64,000 bases of DNA from Thermobaculum terrenum ATCC BAA-798 (GCF_000025005.1 NC_013526.1:310001-374000), one strand, 5' to 3'. Shown: positions 23,390 through 36,939, counted from the first letter of the stretch. The notes: generated by a model from the letters alone, not told the origin. Numbers and translations: made by a program.

Positions 23390-24621
23390 CTCTCCTCCTC
23401 CACGCGCAGCCTGCCGCTCGAGCTGCCCGCCAGGCGCTCTCGGAGGCGCGCCATCCCGTCGGCGCCTTCGCCCTCCTCCAGCAGCCGGCGCAGGTACCCT
23501 GTGTTGCCCGTCGCCCTCAGCCCCTCCACGATCCTCTCCAGCAGGCCTCGGGCCTCCGTAGAGGACCTCGCCCTCACCACGAGCCTCCGGAGCACGCCCT
23601 CCGACTCCAGGGTGGCCGCGGCCCTGTCGCGGGCGTAGCGGTCATCGTCCCACAGGGCGTCCGCCAGCGCCCGCTCGCCCATGGGGCCCATAGCCGCCAG
23701 CGCGCGGCTCGCGTTGAGGCGCACCCACCACTCGGGGTCTCGCAGCATCTCCCTCAGGAGGGGGATGGTGGAGGTGTCGCCGATCATCCTCAGGGCGTTG
23801 GCGGCCTGGGCCCGCACGGGCCAGTCGCGATCGCGGGCGCAGCGCACGATCAGCTCCAGGTCGTCTGGGTGGCCGATCTTGCCCAGCGCCAACACCGCCT
23901 GCGCCCTCACGTTCTCGTCCTGCCCGAAGGTGGCCGCGTGCCGCAGGGCGCCCCGTCCCTCCTCGGCCCGGAGCTCCCCCAGTATCCTGGCCGCCAGCAC
24001 CTGCGCCCGCCTGCTGCCGCTGCCCAGCGCGCTCACCAGGTAGGGGACGGCCACATGGCCCAGCCTCTGCAGGTTCTCCGCCACGCGGAGGCTGGTGAGC
24101 TCTGAAGGGTCGGCCAGCGCCCTGGCCAAGTCCTCGGCTGCCTCCTCCCCTCCCAGGCGCGCCAGCGCCCTCGCCGCCACCGCCCTGACCGTCTCGTCTG
24201 GATCTCCCAGGAGCGGCCGCACCCTGGCGACCGTGGAGCTGTCGCCGAAGTACCCCAGGTTCTCCGCGGCCCTCGCCCGCCTCCACCGGCGCCGCGACCT
24301 CAGCTCACGGAGGTAGTGGCCTTGCAACCCCAGGTGCTCCGCTAGCCGCCGCAGGCGCTCCCGGTCGCTGCCGCGCAGCATCATCATATGGTGGATCAGG
24401 ACGCTCGACAACACGTCCCTCTCCCAAGGCCTGTGGGCCCGGAGCGCTGGAGGCACCTCGTCCCCGCGCAGGTAGTCCGCGACCGCCTCCTCGCAGCGGC
24501 TCCGGACTCGCCCCTGCCAGAGCGAGTACAGTTGCCTTGCTGCCCTGAAGCCCAGGGTGAGCAGCAGCACGCACACGTTGAGGACCAGCATGAGCAGGAG
24601 GATAGTGACGATGACCTTCAT
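23386..24621 (-). CDS. Membrane-anchored HEAT-repeat protein
   Basis: 411 aa. One N-terminal membrane span (about 5-27), then from about residue 110 to 340 repeated helical pairs of about 31 residues of the HEAT/PBS-lyase type (for example DETVRAVAARALARLGGEEAAEDLARAL, DENVRAQAVLALGKIG, DWPVRAQAANALRMIGD, EWWVRLNASRALAAMG). The repeats form a protein-binding scaffold. Coupling to the GT2 synthase by an ATGA overlap suggests it supports or regulates polysaccharide synthesis or export at the membrane. AGGAG precedes the ATG. Confidence 0.85.
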   Translation of the reverse strand: MKVIVTILLLMLVLNVCVLLLTLGFRAARQLYSLWQGRVRSRCEEAVADYLRGDEVPPALRAHRPWERDVLSSVLIHHMMMLRGSDRERLRRLAEHLGLQGHYLRELRSRRRWRRARAAENLGYFGDSSTVARVRPLLGDPDETVRAVAARALARLGGEEAAEDLARALADPSELTSLRVAENLQRLGHVAVPYLVSALGSGSRRAQVLAARILGELRAEEGRGALRHAATFGQDENVRAQAVLALGKIGHPDDLELIVRCARDRDWPVRAQAANALRMIGDTSTIPLLREMLRDPEWWVRLNASRALAAMGPMGERALADALWDDDRYARDRAAATLESEGVLRRLVVRARSSTEARGLLERIVEGLRATGNTGYLRRLLEEGEGADGMARLRERLAGSSSGRLRVEEER

Positions 24622-24692
24622 GACGCGCTCCTGTTAGGACACTGGAGTGGTATACAATGTAGGCAAGACAGCGATGCGAGGTGTTGGTAGCC

Positions 24693-25112
24693 ATGGAGAA
24701 CGCCGGCAGAGTGCTCGTAGTGGACGACGACAGGGTCACCCGACGCATAGTCAGCGTCAAGCTGTCCGGGCTGGGGTACACCGTGGATGAGGCCTCCGAT
24801 GGCCAGGAGGCGCTGGAGATGATAGCCAGCGGGGAGCTGCCGACGCTGGTGATAGTGGATCAGTCCATGCCCCGCCTGACAGGCCTGGAGCTCGTGCGCG
24901 CGATTCGCAGCCACCAGGACGAGCGCGTGGCCGCCCTGCCCATCATCATGCTCACCTCCCATCAGTCCGAGGAGGCTATCGTGCGGGGGCTTGAGGCAGG
25001 CGTGGATGACTACGTCATCAAGCCTTTCAGCCCCAACGAGCTGGCCGCGCGGGTGCGGACGGTGCTCTGGAGGTGCCAGCGCGCCGCCGGTAGACGGGAG
25101 CCTCTGGCCTGA
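24693..25112 (+). CDS. Single-domain response regulator (CheY-like)
   Basis: About 139 aa, receiver domain only. Acidic pocket DDD (11-13), phospho-acceptor Asp56 in LVIVDQSMP, Thr in MLTS and Lys in VIKPFSP are present; there is no output domain. It may relay a signal from the hybrid kinase and HPt protein encoded nearby. The start is not certain: a GTG at 24681 and a TTG at 24684 are in frame, but ATG at 24693 directly precedes the first conserved strand. It is convergent with the REC-GGDEF gene, 18 bases apart, and divergent from the HEAT gene. Confidence 0.87.
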   Translation: MENAGRVLVVDDDRVTRRIVSVKLSGLGYTVDEASDGQEALEMIASGELPTLVIVDQSMPRLTGLELVRAIRSHQDERVAALPIIMLTSHQSEEAIVRGLEAGVDDYVIKPFSPNELAARVRTVLWRCQRAAGRREPLA

Positions 25113-25130
25113 GGGCTTGCCGATCATCCC

Positions 25131-26042
25131 TCAACACCCCACCACGGTGTTCCTGCCCGCGTGCTTGGCTCTGTAGAGGGCCTCGTCGGCCAGCTGCAGT
25201 ACCGTCTGGGCGGAGCGGTCCCGAGCACTATCCAGGTCCGCGACGCCGGCGCTCACGGTGACCACCTTGGGGTCGTCCGGCCGGCCCTCGTGAGGTATGC
25301 CCAGCCCCTGGACCGAGGCCCTCACCCTGTCTGCCACCTTCACGGCCGTGGTGCACCTCTGCTCGGGCAGCAGCACCAGGAACTCCTCACCCCCGTACCT
25401 GTACACGCTGTCGGACGCGCGGCAGCAGCTGAGTATAGTGCGGGCCACGGTGCAGAGCATCCTGTCGCCTGCGCCGTGGCCGTAGGTATCGTTGTAGCGC
25501 TTGAAGTGATCGATGTCGAACAGCGCCAGGGCGTAGGTGTGGCCGTAGCGTGCCGCCCTGTTGTCCATGGATGCCAGGTCCTCCTGCAGCCGGAGCCTGT
25601 TGTAGGTGCCGGTCAGCGAGTCTATGCGAGCCTGCTGGAACAGCTGGTCGTTCAGCTCCTTGAGCTGCTGGTGCAGCGAGGTTATCCGGTGAGCCGCTAT
25701 GAGGCGGGCGCGCAGCTCCACCTCGTCGAGCGGCTTGCGCAGGTAGTCATCGGCCCCCGCCTCTATGCCGTGCAGGAGGTGCTCGCGGTCGCTCAGGCTG
25801 GTCAGGAACATGAAGTAGGTGTAGGAGTCCCCCTGCTCCTGCCGGATGCGCCGGCAGAGCTCCAGCCCGCTCATCCCCGGCATCAGCCAGTCGCTGAGCA
25901 CCACGTCGGGCCTGTGCTGCAGGTACAGCGCGAGCGCCTCGGCGCCATCTCGGGCGATCATCGGCTCGTACCCTGCCCGGCGCACGGCCAGCTCTATCAG
26001 CTTCCTGGACAGGTTGTCGTCCTCAGCTATCAGCACCTTCAT
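25131..26042 (-). CDS. REC-GGDEF diguanylate cyclase response regulator
   Basis: 303 aa. The receiver domain (1-120; DD at 8-9, phospho-acceptor in VVLSDWLMPGMSG, KP in LRKPLDE) is joined by a short coiled linker (about 122-140) to a GGDEF domain (about 142-300) with DSLTGTYNR, FDIDHFKRYND and the active GGEEF. An RxxD (RASD) lies 5 residues before GGEEF, the product-inhibition I-site. It makes cyclic-di-GMP when phosphorylated, probably steering the adjacent polysaccharide synthase. Its ATG overlaps the HPt stop (ATGA), placing it third in the signalling operon. Confidence 0.92.
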   Translation of the reverse strand: MKVLIAEDDNLSRKLIELAVRRAGYEPMIARDGAEALALYLQHRPDVVLSDWLMPGMSGLELCRRIRQEQGDSYTYFMFLTSLSDREHLLHGIEAGADDYLRKPLDEVELRARLIAAHRITSLHQQLKELNDQLFQQARIDSLTGTYNRLRLQEDLASMDNRAARYGHTYALALFDIDHFKRYNDTYGHGAGDRMLCTVARTILSCCRASDSVYRYGGEEFLVLLPEQRCTTAVKVADRVRASVQGLGIPHEGRPDDPKVVTVSAGVADLDSARDRSAQTVLQLADEALYRAKHAGRNTVVGC

Positions 26043-26397
26043 GCATCACGACTCCCTAGCTCCCGCGCCAGGGCTGCGTGCAGCCTCTCGAGCTCCAGCC
26101 GCACCTGGGGCAGCAGTGCCCTCGCGCCCTCCAGGTCCCCACCGTAGCCCATCTCCTGCAGCTGGCGGCAGAGCTCCTCCAGGTGCGCGGCGCCGAAGTT
26201 GGCGCAGCTGCCCTTGAGGGCGTGGGCCGCGCTCCCTAAGGCCTCGGCGTCCTGCTCCACGAGGGCGCGCTCGATGGTCGCCAGCCTCTCCTGGGAATCG
26301 GTGATGAACATCTCGATCAGCTCTCCGAAGACCTCCTCGCTGCCGGCCATCTCCCGGATGGCCTCCAGCGCCTGTCGGCTCAGCACGGATTCCTCTC

Positions 26398-26401
<4 letters not shown>
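26039..26401 (-). CDS. HPt phosphotransfer protein
   Basis: 120 aa all-helical HPt domain. The phosphorylated His is in AHALKGSCANFGA, with the standard downstream LEELCRQLQEMG helix. HPt proteins shuttle phosphate from a hybrid kinase receiver to a final response regulator, here plausibly the REC-GGDEF protein. The ATG at 26399-26401 overlaps the kinase stop (ATGA) and has GAGAAGGG upstream; a longer frame starting at 26437 would reach into the kinase gene and lacks a ribosome site. Confidence 0.88.
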
Positions 26402-30489
<4,088 letters not shown>

Positions 30490-30667
30490 CACCTCTCCAC
30501 TCTTTGGGGCACACACCCCCCATCTTGTAATGATAAACAACCCAGTAGTCGTTATCAATAACGCAAATTATCAGGATCTTTATTTAAATATACGCACCCA
30601 AAGCCGTGGTGGCGTGCTATCCCTGGTTTGTGTTACCCTGTAGCTCTAGAGAGGAGGTGGTTGCTCT

Positions 30668-31681
30668 ATGGCATTTGAGATTCACAGAGGCACCAACATC
30701 TCCCATTGGCTGAGCCAGAGCAGCGCCAGGGGGGAGGAGCGTCGCCGGTGGTTCACCCGCGAGGATGTCGAGCGCATCGCCAGCATGGGGCTAGACCACG
30801 TGCGCCTGCCCGTGGACGAGGAGCAGCTGTGGGACGAGCACGGCCGCAGGGACCCCGAGGCGTTCGAGCTGCTGGGCAACGCCCTGGAGTGGTGCGCCGA
30901 GGCGGGGCTGCGCGTGGTCGTGGACCTGCACATCCTGCGCACCCATCACTTCAACGACCGGCAGGCACCCAGGCTGTTCACCGATCCTGATGAGGCTACG
31001 CGCTTTGCGGGGCTGTGGAGGGACCTCTCGGATTTCTTGCGGGCGTGGGACGTGAGCCATGTGGCCTACGAGCTCCTCAACGAGCCGGTGGCGCGAGATC
31101 CCGAGCGCTGGCACGCGGTGGCGTCTGTCGCCTTCAGCGCCATCAGGGAGGTTGAGCCGAGGCGCACGATCGTGTTGGGCTCCAACTGGTTCAACTCCAC
31201 GGAGCAATTCGGAGTCCTCAGGGTGCCCGACGACCCTCACTGCATCCTCACCTTCCATTACTACAAGCCCATGTTCATCACCCACTACAGGGCCAGCTGG
31301 TGGCCAGGTGGCAGGTACGGGGGTAGGGTGCGTTACCCGGGTAGGCCCGTGCCCGAGGAGGAGCTGGAGGGGCTCTCGGATGAGGACAGGCGCCTGGTGG
31401 AGGCCGCCAACGCCCCGTACGACCGCGGCGTGATGGCCTCGGAGATCGCCCTCCCCGTGCGCGTGGCGCGCGAGCATGGGATGCGGCTCTACTGTGGAGA
31501 GTTTGGCGTCTACTACCGCACGCCCCGGGAGTACAGGCTCGCTTGGTATCGCGACCTGCTCTCGGTGCTGCGCGAGCACGACATAGCTTGGGCTAACTGG
31601 GACTACAAAGGTGAGGGGTTCGGGATAGTCACGGCCGAGGGGCAGCCCACAGACATCGCCGAGGTATTGCTTGCTGTGTGA
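30668..31681 (+). CDS. Glycoside hydrolase family 5-like enzyme (cytoplasmic)
   Basis: 337 aa TIM-barrel. The start GTNISHWLSQSS with HVRLPVDEEQLW is typical of GH5 (GxNixxw, DxvRlPv). The acid/base Glu is in AYELLNEPV and the nucleophile Glu in LYCGEFGVYY; FHYYKPM is another conserved strand. There is no signal peptide, so it would hydrolyse short oligosaccharides inside the cell. The activity (glucan, mannan or other) cannot be told. It is 9 bases before an FGGY kinase gene and followed by a Gfo/Idh/MocA gene, suggesting a small sugar-utilisation operon. AGAGGAGGTGG precedes the ATG. Confidence 0.82.
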   Translation: MAFEIHRGTNISHWLSQSSARGEERRRWFTREDVERIASMGLDHVRLPVDEEQLWDEHGRRDPEAFELLGNALEWCAEAGLRVVVDLHILRTHHFNDRQAPRLFTDPDEATRFAGLWRDLSDFLRAWDVSHVAYELLNEPVARDPERWHAVASVAFSAIREVEPRRTIVLGSNWFNSTEQFGVLRVPDDPHCILTFHYYKPMFITHYRASWWPGGRYGGRVRYPGRPVPEEELEGLSDEDRRLVEAANAPYDRGVMASEIALPVRVAREHGMRLYCGEFGVYYRTPREYRLAWYRDLLSVLREHDIAWANWDYKGEGFGIVTAEGQPTDIAEVLLAV

Positions 31682-31690
31682 GGAGGAGAT

Positions 31691-33223
31691 ATGGCCGAGC
31701 TGCTCATGGGGATAGATATAGGGACCTACAGCTCCAAGGGAGTCCTGTGCCTACCAGATGGCACCGTCCTGGCGGTCCGCGAGGTGGAGCACGGCCTCTC
31801 CCTGCCCCGGCCGGGCTGGGCGGAGCACGATCCGGAGGAGGTCTGGTGGTGCGACTGCGCGACGATCTGTCGAGACCTGCTGAGGCAGGCCGGCGCGACC
31901 GGCCGGGAGGTGAGGGCCCTGGCGGTGTCCGGGATAGGTCCCGCGCTGCTGCCGGCGGACGCCGATGGCCGCCCCCTGCGCCCGGCCATCCTCTACGGTA
32001 TAGATACCCGGGCCTCCGAGGAGATAGCCTGGCTCAACTCCACCTACGGGGCCGACGAGCTGTACTCCCTCTCCGGGATGCACCTGACATCGCAGGCCGT
32101 GGGGCCGAAGCTGCTGTGGCTGCGCCGGCACGAGCCGGAGGTGTACGCGCGCACGCGCTACGTATATAGCTGCAGCAGCTACCTGGTGTACAGGCTGACT
32201 GGGGAGTACGTGCTGGACTACCACACCGCCTCGCACTTCAACCCCCTGTTCGACCCCCGCAGGCTGGAGTGGTCGCCGCGGTTCGCCGAGCCCATATGCG
32301 ATCTCGGCCTGCTGCCCCGGCTGGCGTGGCCCACCGAGGTGGTGGGGGTGGTGCACTCTCGGGCCGCAGGGGAGACGGGGCTGGCGGAGGGCACTCCCGT
32401 GACCGCGGGCACCATAGACGCCGTGGCCGAGGCGATCAGCGTGGGGGTCGTGTCGCCGGGGGACCTGATGCTGATGTACGGCACGACGCTCTTCTTCATC
32501 CTGGTGCAGGAGGCGCTCGTGCCGAATCCTAAGATGTGGGTCACGGCCTACGCCCTGCCGGGGACGTACGCCCTGGCAGGGGGCATGTCCACCACGGGTG
32601 CCATCACCCGATGGGCCAGGGACAACCTGGCGCGCGACCTGCTGGAGCGTGAGCTGGCGGGCGGCGAGCGGGCGTACGCGGCGCTGAGCTGGGAGGCAGA
32701 GAGCTCCCCTCCGGGCGCCAAGGGGCTGCTGCTCCTGCCCTACTTCCAGGGAGAGCGGACGCCCATACACGATCCCGAAGCCAGGGGCGTGCTCGCTGGG
32801 CTCACCCTGTCCCACACTCGGGGGGATATCTACAGGGCTATAATGGAGGGGACGGCGTACGGCGTCAGGCACAACGTGGAGACCATGCGGCAGACCGGCG
32901 CCCAACCTGGTCGCCTGGTAGCCGTTGGGGGAGGTACCAAGAGCCCGCTGTGGCTGCAGGTGGTGAGCGACGTCACCGGCCTGCCCCAGGAGGTGCCCGA
33001 GCTCACGATAGGGGCATCCTACGGCGATGCCTTCCTTGCGGGGCTGGCCACCGGGGTGGTGCCCGGCATAGACTCCCTGCGCTCCCAGTGGGTGCGAGGG
33101 ATTAGGGTGGTGGCGCCCAACCCCGAGCTCGCGAGCCTCTACAGCGAGGGCTACGAGCTCTACCTGCAGCTCTACGAGCGGACCAGGGACGTCGTGCACG
33201 CCCTGGGGAAGATCGCGGGCTAG
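31691..33223 (+). CDS. FGGY-family carbohydrate kinase
   Basis: 510 aa, family length. The N-terminal phosphate motif GIDIGTYSSKGVL, the W(A)EHDPEEVW segment and TAGTIDAVAEAISVGVVSPGD in the middle match FGGY kinases. The C-terminal domain has LLLLPYFQGERTPIHDPEARGVLAGL and AVGGGTKSPLWLQVVSDVTGLPQEVPE (ATP-binding). The EHDPEEVW and ERTP motifs are nearest to xylulokinase-type members, but specificity is not safe from motifs. AGGAGGAGAT precedes the ATG. Between the GH5 and oxidoreductase genes. Confidence 0.87.
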   Translation: MAELLMGIDIGTYSSKGVLCLPDGTVLAVREVEHGLSLPRPGWAEHDPEEVWWCDCATICRDLLRQAGATGREVRALAVSGIGPALLPADADGRPLRPAILYGIDTRASEEIAWLNSTYGADELYSLSGMHLTSQAVGPKLLWLRRHEPEVYARTRYVYSCSSYLVYRLTGEYVLDYHTASHFNPLFDPRRLEWSPRFAEPICDLGLLPRLAWPTEVVGVVHSRAAGETGLAEGTPVTAGTIDAVAEAISVGVVSPGDLMLMYGTTLFFILVQEALVPNPKMWVTAYALPGTYALAGGMSTTGAITRWARDNLARDLLERELAGGERAYAALSWEAESSPPGAKGLLLLPYFQGERTPIHDPEARGVLAGLTLSHTRGDIYRAIMEGTAYGVRHNVETMRQTGAQPGRLVAVGGGTKSPLWLQVVSDVTGLPQEVPELTIGASYGDAFLAGLATGVVPGIDSLRSQWVRGIRVVAPNPELASLYSEGYELYLQLYERTRDVVHALGKIAG

Positions 33224-33257
33224 CGGCCCGCCGAGAAATTTGTGGAGGAGCGTTCTC

Positions 33258-34349
33258 ATGGGTGGTGTTCGGTTTGGGGTGATCGGCTGTGGCACGATCT
33301 CTACGCTGGCCTACCTGCCGGCGATCAAGGGGGAGTACGCCGGCTACCCGCTGGAGCTGGTGGCGGTGTGCGATGCCGTGGAGGAGAAGGCCGTGAGCGC
33401 GGCCAAGCGCTTCGGGGCGCGCAGGCACTACGCGCGCTACGAGGACCTGCTGGCCGACCCTGAGGTGGATGCGGTGATCGTGGCGACGAACATCGCCACG
33501 CACGCCGAGCTAGGGCTCGCGGCGGTGCGCGCGGGCAAGCACGTCCTCATACAGAAGCCCATAGCGGAGACGCTGGAGGAGGCCGACAGGATCATAGAGG
33601 AGGCCCGCAGGCGCGGCGTGAAGCTGCAGGTGGAGCCGCCGCACATGCTGAACCCGTTCTGCGTGCGCTCAAGGGAGCTGATCAGCTCGGGGGCGCTGGG
33701 GCAGGTGTGCCTGGTGCAGGCGAGCTCGTCCCACGCCGGGGCGGAGGACAGGCCCTGGCTCTTCCAGCGGGCCGGCGGGGGGAGCGTCATGCTCGACCTG
33801 GCGGTGCACGCCCTGACGTGGCTCACCGGGCTTCTCGGCCCGGTGGCCCAGGTGACGGCGATGGCGACCACCTCAGTGCCTGAGCGCGTCATCAACGGCG
33901 AGCCCGTCAAGGTGGATATAGAGGACAACGTCACTATCCTGCTGCGCTTCCGCGACGGCTGCCTTGGGACCGTGGTGTCCAACTACGTCACGATCGCCAA
34001 CAAGGCGCCGACCATCAACATCTACGGCACCGACGGCACCATACATCTGGAATCCGGCATGTCTCCCTTCCTGCTGTTCTCGCGCAAGGGCAAGTACCTG
34101 GAGCACGATGGCTGGCTGGAGCCCACGGTGTACGCCGGCCACCTGGCGCGGCCGCTCACGGTCCAGCGCGCCACCCCCAGCGGCGAGCTGCCGCCCCACA
34201 ACAGCGTGGCCCACTTCGTGGAGTGCATAGTGGAGGATAAGCAGCCCGTGCCCAGCGGCGAGTTCGCCCGCCACGTGTTGGAGATCATGCTGGCGGCGAT
34301 GGAGTCCGCCAGGAGCGGGAGGACTATAGAGCTCCAGACGAGCTTCTAG
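33258..34349 (+). CDS. Gfo/Idh/MocA-family oxidoreductase
   Basis: 363 aa. The N-terminal Rossmann fold shows GVIGCGTISTLAYLPAI and VDAVIVATNIATHAELGLAAVRAGKHVLIQKPIAETLEEA (the EKP motif appears as QKP). The C-terminal alpha/beta domain has GGGSVMLDLAVHALTWLTGLLG, where Asp and His are the usual catalytic pair. Members oxidise or reduce sugar alcohols and sugars with NAD(P). The ATG at 33258 has GGAGGAG 7 bases upstream. Third gene of the GH5-FGGY unit, 34 bases after the kinase. Confidence 0.87.
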   Translation: MGGVRFGVIGCGTISTLAYLPAIKGEYAGYPLELVAVCDAVEEKAVSAAKRFGARRHYARYEDLLADPEVDAVIVATNIATHAELGLAAVRAGKHVLIQKPIAETLEEADRIIEEARRRGVKLQVEPPHMLNPFCVRSRELISSGALGQVCLVQASSSHAGAEDRPWLFQRAGGGSVMLDLAVHALTWLTGLLGPVAQVTAMATTSVPERVINGEPVKVDIEDNVTILLRFRDGCLGTVVSNYVTIANKAPTINIYGTDGTIHLESGMSPFLLFSRKGKYLEHDGWLEPTVYAGHLARPLTVQRATPSGELPPHNSVAHFVECIVEDKQPVPSGEFARHVLEIMLAAMESARSGRTIELQTSF

Positions 34350-34419
34350 CTTTGCCACACGCGCGAAGTCTTGCTATATTGGCCTGGTAATCTGCAGATG
34401 TCGGGGGCTTTTGGAGGAC

Positions 34420-36126
34420 ATGAGCGACATACACAGACTGCGTGCGCTGCTTGAGAGGTTGGATGGCAAGGGCTACAAAGCCTATCAGGACATCAGGGGC
34501 GTGTACCGGGCAGGCCAGATCGAGCTCGCCATAGACCACGTGCAGGGGGATCCGTTCGCCTCGCCTTCCCGAGTGCGGTTGATGGCGCCCGTCAGCGCGC
34601 TCAACCTGCCGGAGCATGCGTCCGAGGTTAGGCGCATGGCGCTGGAGAACTACCTCGCCAGGCGCGCCAGGGCCATCATCCCGGGCCTGGGGGTGAGGCG
34701 CACGGGCACCGGGAAGTCGAACCAGATCTTCGTGGACGCCGGCGAGCAGGAGGTGATGCCGCGCTCCGCCTGCCGGATCTTCGGTGACAGGGTGGAGCTG
34801 CGCCTGTCGGTGGGCCTGCCGGCCGCGGGACGCACCATCCTGGGGCGGAGCGCGGCGGAGCTGTTGACCGAAGCTCTCCCCCGACTGGCGAGGGCCACCC
34901 TATGGCTCTCGGACCTGTCGGAGGCCGAGCACTTCGTGGACGTCGTCGAGGACGCCCACGCGCTGCGCGAGCAGCTGCGCCCCAACGGCCTCGTGGCGTT
35001 CGTCGGCGACGACTCGATCTTGCCCCGGGAGAGCGGCGTCAGCCAGCGGCCCCTCAAGGGCAGGGTGGTGCCCTTCAGGTCGCCGCGGGAGCTCAGGGTC
35101 GAGCTGGATACCCCCAACTCGGGGAAGGTGGTGGGCATGGGCATCCCCGAGGGGGTGACGCTGATCGTGGGCGGAGGCTTCCACGGCAAGTCCACGCTGC
35201 TGTCGGCGCTGGCCAGGGGCGTGTACGACCACGTGCCGGGCGATGGCAGGGAGCGCGTCGTCACCCGCGCCGACGCCGTCAAGATCAGGGCCGAGGATGG
35301 CCGCAGGATCGTGGGGGTGAACCTCTCGCCCTTCATCCACGACCTGCCTTTGGGCCGGTCGACTCGGTGCTTCACGACCGACGACGCCAGCGGGTCGACC
35401 TCGCAGGCCGCCAACATCCTGGAGGCCGTGGAGGTCGGCGCTGGGCTTCTACTGATGGACGAGGACACCTGTGCCACCAACTTCATGGTGCGCGACCGCG
35501 CCATGAGGGAGCTGGTGCCCCAGGAGGCGGAGCCCATCGTGCCGCTCATCGACAGGATCAGGCAGCTGTACGAGGAGGCGGGCATATCCTCCATCCTGGT
35601 GGTGGGAGGAGCCGGGGATTACTTCGAGGTGGCCGACACCGTCATCTGGATGCACGAGTACCGGCCAGAGGTCGTCACCTCCAGGGCCAAGGAGATCGCC
35701 TCTCGCTACGAGCAGCACGTGGGCTCACCTCCGGACGCCTGGCGTCCGCCGACGCCGCGCGTGCCCGTGCCCGCGAGCATAGACCCCACCAGGGGTGACA
35801 GGACCAAGGTGAAGGCCAGGGGCACCGAGGAGGTGGGCTTCGGGTACGAGTCGATCGATCTGCGGCAGGTGGAGCAGATAGTGGACCCCAGCCAAACGCG
35901 CTTCATCGGCGACGCGCTGGTGTACGCTCTGAGGGCCGGCATCATCGACGGCAAGCGCACGATCAGCGAGGTGCTCGACCAGCTAGAGGCGCACATCCGG
36001 GAGCTCAGCATAGACGTGATCTCCCCCCATAGCGGCCATCCCGGGGACTACGCCCTGGCGCGCAGGTACGAGATAGCCGCGGCGCTCAACAGGCTGCGCA
36101 CGCTGGAGGTGCGGCAGAGGGGGTAG
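34420..36126 (+). CDS. Predicted ABC-class ATPase (COG3044 / DUF2791-like)
   Basis: About 568 aa soluble P-loop protein. Residues about 1-240 have the family N-terminal region (RGVYRAGQIELAIDHVQGDPFASPSRVRL). The nucleotide site follows with Walker A VGGGFHGKSTLLSAL, a long insertion, and Walker B AGLLLMDEDTCATNFMVRD, then LVVGGAGDYFEVAD. Such single-domain ATPases are widespread but uncharacterised; no membrane partner is encoded here. The ATG at 34420 is only 2 bases after GGAGG, an unusually tight spacing, and TTG at 34411 overlaps that site. It ends in a hairpin shared with the convergent methyltransferase gene. Confidence 0.85.
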   Translation: MSDIHRLRALLERLDGKGYKAYQDIRGVYRAGQIELAIDHVQGDPFASPSRVRLMAPVSALNLPEHASEVRRMALENYLARRARAIIPGLGVRRTGTGKSNQIFVDAGEQEVMPRSACRIFGDRVELRLSVGLPAAGRTILGRSAAELLTEALPRLARATLWLSDLSEAEHFVDVVEDAHALREQLRPNGLVAFVGDDSILPRESGVSQRPLKGRVVPFRSPRELRVELDTPNSGKVVGMGIPEGVTLIVGGGFHGKSTLLSALARGVYDHVPGDGRERVVTRADAVKIRAEDGRRIVGVNLSPFIHDLPLGRSTRCFTTDDASGSTSQAANILEAVEVGAGLLLMDEDTCATNFMVRDRAMRELVPQEAEPIVPLIDRIRQLYEEAGISSILVVGGAGDYFEVADTVIWMHEYRPEVVTSRAKEIASRYEQHVGSPPDAWRPPTPRVPVPASIDPTRGDRTKVKARGTEEVGFGYESIDLRQVEQIVDPSQTRFIGDALVYALRAGIIDGKRTISEVLDQLEAHIRELSIDVISPHSGHPGDYALARRYEIAAALNRLRTLEVRQRG

Positions 36127-36140
36127 GACTTACCCCCTCT
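36116..36140. terminator. Hairpin across two convergent gene ends
   Basis: AGAGGGGGTA-GGACT-TACCCCCTCT is a perfect 10-bp stem that spans both stop codons. It has no U tract on either side, so it is only a candidate bidirectional terminator or mRNA end stabiliser. Confidence 0.5.
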
Positions 36141-36939
36141 TGCTGGCCATGAGGGAGAACGTCATCGGTATCTCCACCACGTCTGGAGGCAGGCGCCACC
36201 AGCCGTCCTCCCCCTGCACCATGCAGGGGAAGCGACGCCAGGCGCAGATCGGGAACTCGTGGAGGTAGTCGACCTCCAGCCCAGCCCCCACGAGGGACGT
36301 CACGACCTCCCCCAAGCTGTGGCTCCACTCGTAGGCGCCGACCGAGGTGACTCCCTCCCCATCGGTATAGCTGGGGCCTGGCTCGAAGTACATGGGCTCC
36401 TCCCGTGGGAAGTAGGGGTACTCGATCCGGAGCGTGCCGGACGCCTCATCCCACTCGAAGATGTTGGCCAGCGGGTGGTCCTCCACGATGTAGAACCTGC
36501 CGCCCGGGCGGAGGAAGCCAGATATGACCTCGGCCCACCGCCTGAGATCGGGCAGCCAGCAGAGCACCCCGTAGGAGGTGTACACGACGTCGAACTCGTC
36601 CTCCAGCGCTCCGGGCAGCGAGTAGATGTCGGTGCAGATGAACCTGGCGGGGATACCCAGCTCCTCGCTCAGCGAGCGGGCCAGCGCTATCGCCTCATCG
36701 GAGAGGTCGACGCCCGTGACCTGTGCTCCCAGCCTTGCCCAGGCCAGGGTGTCCATGCCGAAGTGGCACTGCAGGTGCAGCAACTTCTTGCCGGACACGT
36801 CTCCCAGCTCCTCCAGCTCTATGGAGTGCAGGGGGTTCTTCCCTGCCTTGAACCCCTCCAGGTCGTACATCCGCGACGCGACGTGGATCGATACTCTGTC
36901 GTTCCAGTTCTGCCTGTTCGTTTCCAGGTACTTGTCCAT
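36130..36939 (-). CDS. Class I SAM-dependent methyltransferase
   Basis: 269 aa. The N-terminal ETNRQNWNDRVSIH(V)ASRMYDLEGFKAG is a recognisable start of a bacterial methyltransferase group; motif I reads LLHLQCHFGMDTLAWARLGAQVTGVDLSDEAI, with HLQCHFG in place of the common DxGxG. FDVVYTSYGVLCWLPDL and FLRPGGRFYIVED follow. Substrate unknown. The ATG at 36937-36939 has GGAGG 5 bases upstream; the longer frame beginning at 36999 has no such site. TATAAT on the minus strand at 36979-36984 is a likely -10 box. Confidence 0.85.
   Translation of the reverse strand: MDKYLETNRQNWNDRVSIHVASRMYDLEGFKAGKNPLHSIELEELGDVSGKKLLHLQCHFGMDTLAWARLGAQVTGVDLSDEAIALARSLSEELGIPARFICTDIYSLPGALEDEFDVVYTSYGVLCWLPDLRRWAEVISGFLRPGGRFYIVEDHPLANIFEWDEASGTLRIEYPYFPREEPMYFEPGPSYTDGEGVTSVGAYEWSHSLGEVVTSLVGAGLEVDYLHEFPICAWRRFPCMVQGEDGWWRLPPDVVEIPMTFSLMASKRG

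Noticed and set aside
31751-33295. Long minus-strand frame (about 514 codons) opposite the FGGY kinase gene
   Set aside because: No recognisable motifs; the plus-strand frame is a complete FGGY kinase.
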